This document shows positions 53,952-60,839 of a stretch of DNA of 60,839 nucleotides, in pieces (positions within the stretch are counted from its first letter, which is position 1; the number at the start of each line of letters is the position of its first letter). The stretch covers positions 1 through 60,839 of the forward strand of contig JAPOWK010000095.1 in NCBI GenBank assembly GCA_026707665.1, given 5' to 3'. The notes beneath the pieces are model-generated. The model was not told where the DNA came from. It saw nothing but the letters and a program-made list of their open reading frames with translations, and did no database searches. This DNA comes from Chloroflexota bacterium. GTDB lineage: Bacteria; Chloroflexota; Anaerolineae; Aggregatilineales; Phototrophicaceae. Position numbers and translations under genes: made by a program.

Positions 53952-54389
53952 ATGATGCTCAAAACCGGCTTGATTCTTGTTCTGACCTTAATCGCGCTGG
54001 TCTTCTCTGCAACTTTCAACCCGGAGCTTGCGTTACAGACAGTGAGAACCTGGATCACCAGCGAATTCGAGGAGCAAAACGTGAGCCAAAGCGATAAGGT
54101 CTTAACCCATATTCTCCGCGTTGATGTGAATGTGTCGGGATCAAAGCCAATGCGGATCAATCTTGACGTCGAGGGCGAACATCCCGATGGCTGCGAATAT
54201 CCAGTCATCGTGGGGCAATCGCGCAGAGACAACTCTATTACCATCGAGGTATACCGGGAAGTGCCCGTTGATGTCGTCTGCCCGATGATCCTCAAACCCT
54301 ACCGCGATTCAATCAGCGTGGAAGGCAGTTTCGAGCCCGGCGATTATACAATCCATGTCAATTCTCACTCGCAAGCCGTCAGCATCTGA
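53952..54389 (+). CDS. Small secreted or membrane-anchored protein, unknown
   Basis: The 145-residue protein has an N-terminal hydrophobic helix (KTGLILVLTLIALVFSATF) and then a beta-rich domain with two cysteines (HPDGCEYPVIVGQ and VDVVCPMIL) and a closing FEPGDYTIHVNSHSQAVSI. The pattern suggests an Ig-like extracytoplasmic domain with a disulfide. AGGA lies upstream of ATG 53952 (ATG 53955 is equally possible). It is followed 12 bp later by the DUF4139 gene, so they form an operon. The 170 bp upstream hold no gene. Confidence 0.55.
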   Translation: MMLKTGLILVLTLIALVFSATFNPELALQTVRTWITSEFEEQNVSQSDKVLTHILRVDVNVSGSKPMRINLDVEGEHPDGCEYPVIVGQSRRDNSITIEVYREVPVDVVCPMILKPYRDSISVEGSFEPGDYTIHVNSHSQAVSI

Positions 54390-54401
54390 AGGAGCTGAAA
54401 C

Positions 54402-55853
54402 ATGCCCAAGCGCATACTCTCGCTGCTGCTGACGCTGCTGTTTGGAGGTCTGCCGATGAATTCGGCGCAAGACAGCCCGAATGACATCGCCCTAATCGTC
54501 TACAATGTCGGCGCCGCGTTAATCCAAGAGCAACGCAGTTTGACGCTGGATGAAGGCATCAACAGCGTCACCCTGGGTGATATCGCCGCCACCATTGATC
54601 CCAGCTCAGTCATGTTCAAGTCGTTGAGCGATCCAGCGGGAACCGCCGTGTTGGAGCAAAGCTACCGACACAACGCGCTCGATGCCTATGCCTTGCTGGC
54701 GCCTTATGTCCGCAAGAACGTGGAAATCACCATCGCCGACGGCGTACGTTTCAGTGGCGAGCTACTGAGTTTGCGTGATGACCAGGCGATTCTGCGCATG
54801 GGACCTACCGAGATCGTATACATCAGCCGTTATGATATCCGCGGCCTCACGCTGCCGGCGCCAGCGCTTGATATCAATCCGGGACCTGAGCTGCGCCTGC
54901 TGCTGAGAAGCGAAAGCGCCGGAGAGCAAGACGTGGAGCTGAGCTATCTCGCCGGCGGCATGAACTGGACCGCCGATTACCATGTAATACTCGAAGCCGA
55001 CGAGAGCGCGCTTGACCTGAAGGGAATGGTGACCCTGAGCAATCACAGCGGACGCGGATACCAGAACGCCGCGTTGAAGCTGGTGGCGGGCGAAGTCAGC
55101 CGGATTGAGACGGAGGGTGAGGAGTTCGCCCAAGAGCGCATGATGGCGATGAGCGCGGATGCGGGCATAGGCGGCGGCGGAGCAGTCGAACAGCGCGACC
55201 TCAGCGAATACAAACTCTACGCGATCGCGCGTCCAATCTCGATCGCCGACCGGGACAGGAAGCAGATTGAATTCGTCAGTGGGGCGGGCATTGCTGCGAA
55301 TATCACATACGTATTTGACAGTTCCCCGGCATTTCGCGGTTACTACTCGCCGATTGATTACATCGAGGGTCGCGGGGTCACACGCGCTGAAGTCCGGACG
55401 CGGCTGGCGTTCAGCACTGGCGGCGCGAGCGGCTTGGGCGCGGACCTGCCCGCCGGGCGTGTGCGCGTCTATCAGGCCGATGTCGACGGGGCGATTCTGC
55501 TTGTCGGCGAGGATGTCGTCAGCCACAGCCCGCAGGGTGAAGACGTCATGTTAGATCTGGGCGCGGCCTTCGATTTGACCGGCGAACGCGTGCAGACGGA
55601 CTTCAGCTTTGTTTCGCGGCGGGTCGCGCGCGAGTCGTTTGAGATCAAGCTGCGCAATCGCAAAGCCGACGAATCGGCAAATATCATCGTGCCGGAGCGT
55701 CTCTACCGCTGGCGCGATTGGCAGATCACCGAAAGCTCGGCGCCATTCGTCAAGGTGGATAATGCCAGCATCGAATTCGAGATCGCAGTGGCGCCGGGCG
55801 CGGAAGAATCACTGACCTACACGGTTGAGTACAGCTTCCCCGAGGAAGAATAG
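54402..55853 (+). CDS. DUF4139 domain protein, exported
   Basis: The 483-residue protein has a signal peptide (ILSLLLTLLFGGLPMNSAQ). Its N-terminal domain includes IVYNVGAALIQEQRSLTLDEGINSVTLGDIAATIDPSS. The DUF4139 core then runs from DVELSYLAGGMNWTADYHVIL to a C-terminal Ig-like end (AEESLTYTVEYSF). The GMNWTADYHV stretch is diagnostic. The role of the family is not established. GGAGCTG lies 6 nt before the ATG. It converges with ppk. Confidence 0.85.
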   Translation: MPKRILSLLLTLLFGGLPMNSAQDSPNDIALIVYNVGAALIQEQRSLTLDEGINSVTLGDIAATIDPSSVMFKSLSDPAGTAVLEQSYRHNALDAYALLAPYVRKNVEITIADGVRFSGELLSLRDDQAILRMGPTEIVYISRYDIRGLTLPAPALDINPGPELRLLLRSESAGEQDVELSYLAGGMNWTADYHVILEADESALDLKGMVTLSNHSGRGYQNAALKLVAGEVSRIETEGEEFAQERMMAMSADAGIGGGGAVEQRDLSEYKLYAIARPISIADRDRKQIEFVSGAGIAANITYVFDSSPAFRGYYSPIDYIEGRGVTRAEVRTRLAFSTGGASGLGADLPAGRVRVYQADVDGAILLVGEDVVSHSPQGEDVMLDLGAAFDLTGERVQTDFSFVSRRVARESFEIKLRNRKADESANIIVPERLYRWRDWQITESSAPFVKVDNASIEFEIAVAPGAEESLTYTVEYSFPEEE

Positions 55854-55870
55854 CCTAATGCTGCCAAGAT

Positions 55871-55938
55871 GCGGGCGACCGGCCAGCTCGCCCGCGCAAT
55901 TCGAAAGACTTCACCGTGTCGCAGGCTCGAAGCCTGCG
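55871..55938. terminator. Two hairpins between convergent DUF4139 and ppk genes
   Basis: GCGGGCGA (55871-55878) pairs with TCGCCCGC (55888-55895), and CGCAGGCT (55920-55927) pairs with AGCCTGCG (55931-55938). The second abuts the ppk stop. Neither has a T tract, so they may be Rho-aided or simple transcript-end structures. Confidence 0.4.
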
Positions 55939-58080
55939 TCAATCCGGCGTGTCGCAAAGGCCGAAGCTGTCGCTCATGAACTGCAGGTGTGAATCGAAGG
56001 CTTTCTGGTCTGTCGTATCCCACAGGCGCGTATAGCTGGCGTCGCTGCGCAGCGACCAGGAATTCTTCACATCGCTCAGGTCCGTCTGCAAGATGCGCAG
56101 CACCCGCCACTGGATGCGCGGGTCGAGCACGGGAAAGACGACTTCCACACGATTGAGCAGATTGCGGCGCATCAGATCGGCGCTGCCCATGTAGAGTTGC
56201 TGGTGCTCTGGCGCATTGCGGAAGTAATAGATGCGGCTGTGCTCCAGGTAGCGGCCCACGATGCTTTTGACGGCGATGTTTTCGCTCAAGCCGGGCACGC
56301 CGGGCTTCAGGCAGCACAATCCGCGCACGATCAAGTCTATCCTGACGCCGGCTTGCGATGCTTGATAAAGCTTCTGAATAATGCGATCTTCTTCCAGTTG
56401 ATTCATCTTGAAGATCATGCGAGCGTCTTCGCCACGCCGCGCCGCCGCCATCTCATTGTCAATCAAATCGAGTATGCTGTCCTGCAAATATTCCGGCGCC
56501 ACCAACAAGTGATTATAGGTGGTGTCGGGCGCGTATCCCGTTAAACGGTTGAACAGGCGCGAGGCGTCATCAGCGATTTGCTCGTTGCAGGTGAAGAGGC
56601 CCGCATCAGCGTAAAGACGAGCGGTGGCCGCGTTGTAATTGCCGGTGCCCAAATGCACATAGCGGCGCATGCCGTCGCGCTCGCGGCGGACGACCAGCGA
56701 TATCTTGGCGTGGGTCTTGACCGGCAGCTCTTCAACGCCATAGACGACGTGCACGCCCTTCTCTTCCAGCGCGGTGACCCATTCCAGATTGTTCTCTTCG
56801 TCGAAGCGCGCCTTGAGCTCAACCAGAACGGTAACCTGCTTCTCGTTATCGCGCGCCTCAAGCAAATCGTTGACCACCGGCGAGTTCTTGCCGACGCGGT
56901 ACAAGGTGGTCTTGATCGCCAACACATCCGGGTCGCGCGCCGCCCGCTTGAAAAAGTCCTCAACCGGCGAAAATGAGTCATAGGGATGATGCACGATGAC
57001 GTCTTGCTTGCGGATCACCTCGAAAAAATCAGCCGATCGAGCGAAGGGCGTCGCCAGCCGCGGCACGTAGGGCGGGTCCTTCAAGTCAGGGCGGTCTACC
57101 TTCAGCAATTCGAATAAATCCGCCGAGCCCAGCTTGCCGTCAATGCGGAAGACTTCCCGCGTGGAAGGCACCTCCAGCGAACTCGCCAGGCGGTTGAGCA
57201 TGCGTTCGCTGATGCCGGCCGGCACGCTCAAGCGCACGACCGAGCCGAAGCGCCGCTCCTTGACGCCCTGCTCGATGATCGACTTCACATCGAGCAAGTC
57301 TTCGTCCTGCTCATGTTCATAATCGATATCGGCGTTGCGCAAAATGCGGAAGGGAAAAGCCTCCCTGATCTTCATGCCGGGGAATAAATCCGAGAGGTAA
57401 TCGGCGATAATATCTTCAATCCAAAGGAAGTGATAACCGTCATGCACCTGGCCGGTGTAATTGGTCATCACCTTTTCCAGGTGCACGATCCGCGGCAGGA
57501 TATCGACCGGCACCTTGATGCGGGCGAAATCGATGCCGCTGGCCAGGTCGCCGTTGTCCCGCTCCAAATAAACGCCCAGATTCAGGCTCAGATTGGAGAT
57601 GAAAGGGAAGGGACGGGCATGGTCGACAGCCAAAGGCGTCAAGACCGGATAGACCTCGGAGCGGAAATAATAGGTGATGGCGTCGCGCTCGCCCTCGCTG
57701 AGCTGATCGGTGGTGATGAAGTGCACGCCCTCATGCGCGAGCAATTCAAAGACATGCTTGCGCGCCTTGCGCTGGCGCGCGATCAATTCTGAGACTTCAT
57801 CATGGATGCGGCGCAGCAATTGCATGGGCGTTATGCCATCGGGCCGCGTTGTGGGATTATTGAAATGCAAGCGCTGAAAATAGGCGCCGACGCGCACCAT
57901 GTAGAATTCATCGAGGTTGTTGCCGACAATGGCGATGAACTTCACGCGTTCCAGCAGCGGCGTCGATTCGTCTTCCGCCAATGCCAGTACGCGCTTCTGA
58001 AAATCTATCGTGCTCAATTCGCGATTGATGAAATTCTCAGGACTGAGCGCCGGCGCCCGCTCTTCCCATGTTTCAATCAT
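55939..58080 (-). CDS. ppk1: Polyphosphate kinase 1
   Basis: The 713-residue enzyme starts with the PPK1 N-domain (FINRELSTIDFQKRVL, VGNNLDEFYMVRVG). It shows the conserved middle (HHPYDSF, IKTTLYRVGKNSPVV) and the catalytic region: VKTHAKISLVVRRE with the autophosphorylated His, and RRYVHLGTGNYNA. The C-terminal PLD-like half contains ILDLIDNEMAAARRG and YYFRNAPEHQQLYMGSADLM with the second His. It polymerises phosphate from ATP reversibly. Family length and motifs are complete. It is a single gene, with no ppx beside it. Confidence 0.95.
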   Translation of the reverse strand: MIETWEERAPALSPENFINRELSTIDFQKRVLALAEDESTPLLERVKFIAIVGNNLDEFYMVRVGAYFQRLHFNNPTTRPDGITPMQLLRRIHDEVSELIARQRKARKHVFELLAHEGVHFITTDQLSEGERDAITYYFRSEVYPVLTPLAVDHARPFPFISNLSLNLGVYLERDNGDLASGIDFARIKVPVDILPRIVHLEKVMTNYTGQVHDGYHFLWIEDIIADYLSDLFPGMKIREAFPFRILRNADIDYEHEQDEDLLDVKSIIEQGVKERRFGSVVRLSVPAGISERMLNRLASSLEVPSTREVFRIDGKLGSADLFELLKVDRPDLKDPPYVPRLATPFARSADFFEVIRKQDVIVHHPYDSFSPVEDFFKRAARDPDVLAIKTTLYRVGKNSPVVNDLLEARDNEKQVTVLVELKARFDEENNLEWVTALEEKGVHVVYGVEELPVKTHAKISLVVRRERDGMRRYVHLGTGNYNAATARLYADAGLFTCNEQIADDASRLFNRLTGYAPDTTYNHLLVAPEYLQDSILDLIDNEMAAARRGEDARMIFKMNQLEEDRIIQKLYQASQAGVRIDLIVRGLCCLKPGVPGLSENIAVKSIVGRYLEHSRIYYFRNAPEHQQLYMGSADLMRRNLLNRVEVVFPVLDPRIQWRVLRILQTDLSDVKNSWSLRSDASYTRLWDTTDQKAFDSHLQFMSDSFGLCDTPD

Positions 58081-58206
58081 GCTGCCGCTCGTCTTTGTCT
58101 GCGAGTTCAGTAAACGTCTGTATCCAAATCATACTGTAAGATTGGTCAAATTGCGAAGCCAAGCCGCCAGCCGCTGTGATGCGCAACCGCGCTTGACGCG
58201 ATCGCG

Positions 58207-58212
58207 TATAAT
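58207..58212 (+). promoter_or_regulatory. -10 element (TATAAT) of the GlsB-like gene
   Basis: TATAAT lies 31 bp before ATG 58244. TTGACG at 58193-58198 is only 8 bp upstream, too close to act as -35 for it. Confidence 0.4.
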
Positions 58213-58243
58213 AGGAGAGTTGAGGTTTGAAAGGCGAAGCGAC

Positions 58244-58591
58244 ATGAAATTCAAGCTGGGCGTTGGACTGGCGATCGCATTGTTTCTGATATTGATGTTT
58301 TTGCCGGGCATGCTGGGCAAACTGATCGGTTTGGTGATTTCGCTGCTGATCTGGGGCGCGAGCGGTTACCTGGCTGGCAAGCTGCTGCAAGGCGAGGGTT
58401 ACGGCTTGCTGGGCAATATCCTGCTGGGTCTGGTCGGCGGCTTTGTCGGCTCGCTGCTGGTGACCATCTTCGGGATCACCGGCTTGGTCAAGCTGCCTTT
58501 CATCGGCGGCATTGTCGTCGGCGCGCTGGGGTCGATGATTGTCGTGGTGGTGGCTGGACTGTTGAGTAGTGAGGGGGATGGCGGGGAGTAG
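58244..58591 (+). CDS. GlsB/YeaQ/YmgE-family small membrane protein
   Basis: The 115-residue protein has four hydrophobic helices with glycine-rich turns, including SGYLAGKLLQGEGYGLLGNILLGLVGGFVGSLL, the signature of the YeaQ/YmgE transglycosylase-associated family. Members are induced by stress, but their biochemical role is unclear. ATG 58244 has AAAGG 11 nt upstream; the open frame before it is not conserved-looking. The first two helices are longer than in typical 80-residue members. Confidence 0.82.
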   Translation: MKFKLGVGLAIALFLILMFLPGMLGKLIGLVISLLIWGASGYLAGKLLQGEGYGLLGNILLGLVGGFVGSLLVTIFGITGLVKLPFIGGIVVGALGSMIVVVVAGLLSSEGDGGE

Positions 58592-59032
58592 TTAGAGGTT
58601 GCCCTCCAATACCCAATTTTGAAATCCAGTCGGGCTGAATACCTCGATTAGCCGATACCCAATCTGGTTTTCCACCCAGCTTTTGACCTCCGGCTTCAAG
58701 TGTTCACCGCCCATTACAATTACCGTTTCAAGCCCTGAGCGCTTGATATTCATTACAATGAACGGAAATTTCTCGTCTACAGTGCCGTTGACACCTTGCC
58801 ATCGCACCTCAACAACGAGACCCTTCGGCCACTTTTGCGGGTGAAATAACAGGAAGTGACCTTTGCGACTGTTGTTGTAAATATTTTTGCCGATGGCAAC
58901 GTTTGTGGAATAAACAGGGAGTCTAAGATTGACTATCTCGCCTAACCGCAACTTTTCGACGAATTGGTAGCCCGATTCCAACAACTGCGACTCCACAAAC
59001 TGCAAAAGGTACTTTCGATCAGACACGTACAC
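58592..59032 (-). CDS. PD-(D/E)XK superfamily endonuclease-like protein
   Basis: The 146-residue protein matches the PDDEXK_11-type pattern: SRKGHFLLFHPQKWPKGLVVEVRWQGVNGTVDEKFPFIVMNIK. The ExK motif reads EVR, and the preceding strand, which usually holds an Asp, reads GHFLL; catalysis may therefore be altered. The N-terminal YLLQFVESQLLESGYQF is helical. It lies 10 bp after a Dam-type methylase on the same strand, so the pair looks like a compact restriction-modification unit. GC is lower than the surroundings. Confidence 0.65.
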   Translation of the reverse strand: MYVSDRKYLLQFVESQLLESGYQFVEKLRLGEIVNLRLPVYSTNVAIGKNIYNNSRKGHFLLFHPQKWPKGLVVEVRWQGVNGTVDEKFPFIVMNIKRSGLETVIVMGGEHLKPEVKSWVENQIGYRLIEVFSPTGFQNWVLEGNL

Positions 59033-59042
59033 CTATCTCTCC

Positions 59043-59897
59043 CTAATATGTTGTGATTATCAATTCGCTTACCGCGCCTCGTGAGCTCGCCTTGCAATTC
59101 ACCATGCGCGGCGCTTTGACCTCGTGTATCGCGAACGCTGAGCTTGAATACAGATTACGAATGAACTCAGTATCGCTGTTGGACACTATGACTTTGGCGC
59201 CACGTTTAGTCAGTGCCAAGCAAAGATTACGCAGCTTCTCCTGGTCGTCGCCATCGAATCCTGTCTTGGAGTAACTCGTAAATGATGTGCTGTCGAGCGG
59301 CTGATAAGGCGGATCAAAGTAGACAAAGTCGCCCGGGCCCGCCTCGAGTTTGCCGAAGTCCCGCACGCGAATATCCACAGATTGCAGGGTGCGGTGACAG
59401 GCTCGCAGATTATCTTCCTGGCAAATCGCCGGGTTCGCGTAGCTGCCCATCGGCACGTTGAACTCGCCTTTGGAATTGACGCGCCAGAGGCCGTTGTAGC
59501 AGGTCTTGTTGAGGTAGATGAAACGCGCGGCAATCTCGACTCGGTCGTCAAGCTGATGCTGGCTGCGAATCTGGTAGTAGTAGTCTTTGGAGTGATTGCG
59601 CGCGTGTTGCTTCAGCTGATGAATGAGCGGTTCGGGGTCGCGCTGGATGACCTGGTATGTGTTGATGAGATCGAAGTTAATATCACTTAAGAATGCCTGC
59701 CCCCCCCCCGCCAAATTAAGCCTGCCTTCATTTTGCAAGGCGAAGAAGAGCGCGCCGCCGCCGACGAAGGGCTCGTAATAGTTAGTGAAATCCTTGGGCA
59801 CGCGGGACAACAATTCGGGCAGGAGGCTGCGCTTGCCGCCCACCCACTTGACAAATGGCTTCGCGCTGTGAATATCTGGCAATTGCGCCTGGGGCAT
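59043..59897 (-). CDS. dam: DNA adenine methyltransferase, Dam/DpnM type
   Basis: FVKWVGGKRSLLPEL is the SAM-binding motif I of class alpha N6-adenine methylases, YYEPFVGGGALFF follows, and DFVYFDPPY is the catalytic DPPY. TCYNGLWRVNSKGEFN is typical of the Dam/DpnM group, which methylates GATC; that specificity is likely, not proven. A run of ten C on the + strand (59700-59709) encodes AGGG inside it, so slippage would break the frame. ATG 59897 is preferred; an in-frame GTG lies at 59927. The endonuclease-like gene follows. Confidence 0.9.
   Translation of the reverse strand: MPQAQLPDIHSAKPFVKWVGGKRSLLPELLSRVPKDFTNYYEPFVGGGALFFALQNEGRLNLAGGGQAFLSDINFDLINTYQVIQRDPEPLIHQLKQHARNHSKDYYYQIRSQHQLDDRVEIAARFIYLNKTCYNGLWRVNSKGEFNVPMGSYANPAICQEDNLRACHRTLQSVDIRVRDFGKLEAGPGDFVYFDPPYQPLDSTSFTSYSKTGFDGDDQEKLRNLCLALTKRGAKVIVSNSDTEFIRNLYSSSAFAIHEVKAPRMVNCKASSRGAVSELIITTY
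59700..59709. repeat. C10/G10 homopolymer inside the methylase gene
   Basis: Ten consecutive C on the + strand form codons GCG GGG GGG GGG on the coding strand. As drawn, the frame is intact. Tracts of this length are prone to slipped-strand changes. Confidence 0.85.
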
Positions 59898-60004
59898 ACT
59901 CGATCGCCTAGCCTGAGCAATACGCACACATGATCTATATGATCATTTTGCGCGCTTGTCAAGCATGGCAAATCCCAGAATTCTAAAACGCCATTCAACT
60001 ATGG

Positions 60005-60010
60005 TATACT
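60005..60010 (+). promoter_or_regulatory. -10 element (TATACT) of the pdhA gene
   Basis: TATACT lies 50 bp before ATG 60061; no clear -35. It places the transcription start near the in-frame ATG 60022, favouring ATG 60061. Confidence 0.35.
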
Positions 60011-60060
60011 TCCCGACTAATATGGAAGTACAGACTGCAGTCATCGACGAAGGGAAGGCT

Positions 60061-60839
60061 ATGGCCGCGCCATCCAAAGAGATGCTTCTCGATTGGTATC
60101 GGCAGATGGTGCTGATCCGCGAATTCGAGGAGACTTGCCACCAACTCTACGAAGAGAAGCGCATCACCGGCGTCTATCTGCATCTCTACAGCGGGCACGA
60201 AGCCAGCGGCGTTGGCTCGATGGCGGCGCTGCGAAAGACCGACCACGTCATCACCGCTTATCGCGATCATGGCATCGGCCTCATCCTGGGCATGGACCCC
60301 AAGGCGCTCATGGCAGAGATGATGGGCAAGAAGACCGGCTCGAGCGGCGGCAAAGGCGGCTCAATGCACCTGGCTTCCAAAGACCACAACTTCTGGGGCG
60401 GCTATGCTATCGTCGGCGGGCACCTGCCGCTGGCGGCCGGCATCGCCCTCGAAGCGAGATACCGGGGCAGAGACGATGTCACCATGACCTATGTCGGCGA
60501 TGGCGCAACCAACAACGGCTACTTCCACGAATCGCTCAATATGAGCGCCATCTGGAATCTGCCGGTGATCTGGATCATCGAGAACAACGGTTATGGCATG
60601 GGCACTGAGGTCGAGCGCGCCAGCGGCCAGGTCGAATTGCATCGCAAGGCGGAAGCCTACGGCATCAAGAGCTTCGGTCGGGTCGACGCGCAGAACGCGC
60701 TGGAGGTGTACGCGGTCGCCTCGAAAGCGGTGGAATATGCGCGGGAGAATGGACCGGCCGTCATCGAGCATGTGACCTATCGTTATCGCGGGCATGGCGT
60801 CTCCGACAAGCAATATGACGCGCGCGATGATATGTCGGC
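60061..60839 (+). CDS. pdhA: Pyruvate (2-oxoacid) dehydrogenase E1 alpha subunit, partial
   Basis: About 259 residues are visible before the window ends. LLDWYRQMVLIREFEETCHQLYEEKRITGVYLHLYSGHEA opens the fold, and TGSSGGKGGSMHL and GGHLPLAAGIALEARY follow. The thiamine-diphosphate motif GDGATNNGYFHESLNMSAIWNLPVIWIIENN is complete, and the RYRGHGVSD phosphorylation-loop region is near the end. It decarboxylates pyruvate (or a related 2-oxoacid, as in acetoin dehydrogenase) with the beta subunit, which should lie just outside. ATG 60061 has GGGAAGG 4 nt upstream. Confidence 0.92.
   Translation, partial: MAAPSKEMLLDWYRQMVLIREFEETCHQLYEEKRITGVYLHLYSGHEASGVGSMAALRKTDHVITAYRDHGIGLILGMDPKALMAEMMGKKTGSSGGKGGSMHLASKDHNFWGGYAIVGGHLPLAAGIALEARYRGRDDVTMTYVGDGATNNGYFHESLNMSAIWNLPVIWIIENNGYGMGTEVERASGQVELHRKAEAYGIKSFGRVDAQNALEVYAVASKAVEYARENGPAVIEHVTYRYRGHGVSDKQYDARDDMS

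Noticed and set aside
1..60839. CRISPR arrays, insertion sequences, rRNA
   Set aside because: No regularly spaced direct repeats, transposase-like protein or rRNA sequence was seen.

Overview
The window is a 60.8 kb piece of a bacterial chromosome with moderately high GC. Protein families point to a Chloroflexota (Anaerolineae-like) organism: SH3-repeat lipoproteins and membrane proteins, a BTAD/SARP-type regulator, PspA paired with a coiled-coil membrane protein, an AddAB nuclease, FprA-type ferredoxin reductase, a two-domain ALDH, and membrane proteins with GIY-YIG/T5orf172-like domains. The phylum call is an inference from gene content; there is no rRNA to test it. The left edge cuts a tRNA-Pro gene and the right edge cuts a pyruvate dehydrogenase E1 alpha gene.

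Layout. 1-2.6 kb: partial tRNA-Pro, a NYN-domain RNase-like gene, and a sensor kinase whose phospho-acceptor histidine is replaced by arginine. 2.7-12.4 kb: a tight + strand operon with a NERD-domain membrane protein, AddB, AddA, a multipass membrane protein and a Nudix-like protein. 12.6-22.7 kb: two PrxQ-type peroxiredoxins, an SH3 lipoprotein, a large membrane protein, a UMF1-type MFS transporter with an inserted extracytoplasmic domain, homoserine dehydrogenase, PspA with a membrane coiled-coil partner, and a VOC protein. 22.7-33.3 kb: an amino-acid ABC permease and a substrate-binding protein made of two near-identical domains, a DAO-type oxidase, D-galactonate dehydratase, a CPA2 antiporter coupled to a PII-like protein, tRNA-Gln, and an operon of M20 hydrolase, aminotransferase and 2OG-Fe dioxygenase. 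33.7-42.6 kb: FprA with an M24 peptidase, SelA with a four-helix membrane protein, a BTAD regulator, a cyclophilin, and a lower-GC ImmA/IrrE plus PIN toxin-antitoxin pair. 42.6-47.3 kb: ALDH16-like protein, a carbamoylase-family hydrolase, exonuclease III.

47.3-53.1 kb is the most unusual part: four consecutive minus-strand paralogs, each with an N-terminal degenerate GIY-YIG/T5orf172-like domain and a transmembrane helix. One of them (1055 aa) carries nine extracytoplasmic SH3 repeats, each with a CX4C pair. Two of the small ones share an identical 18-bp -10 promoter block at identical distance from their starts. I know of no described system with this composition.

53.2-60.8 kb: a small possible nuclease, a secreted protein with a DUF4139 protein, polyphosphate kinase, a GlsB-type membrane protein, and a compact restriction-modification-like pair (PD-(D/E)XK protein and Dam-type methylase). 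The methylase gene contains a run of ten G, a classic phase-variation signature. pdhA closes the window.
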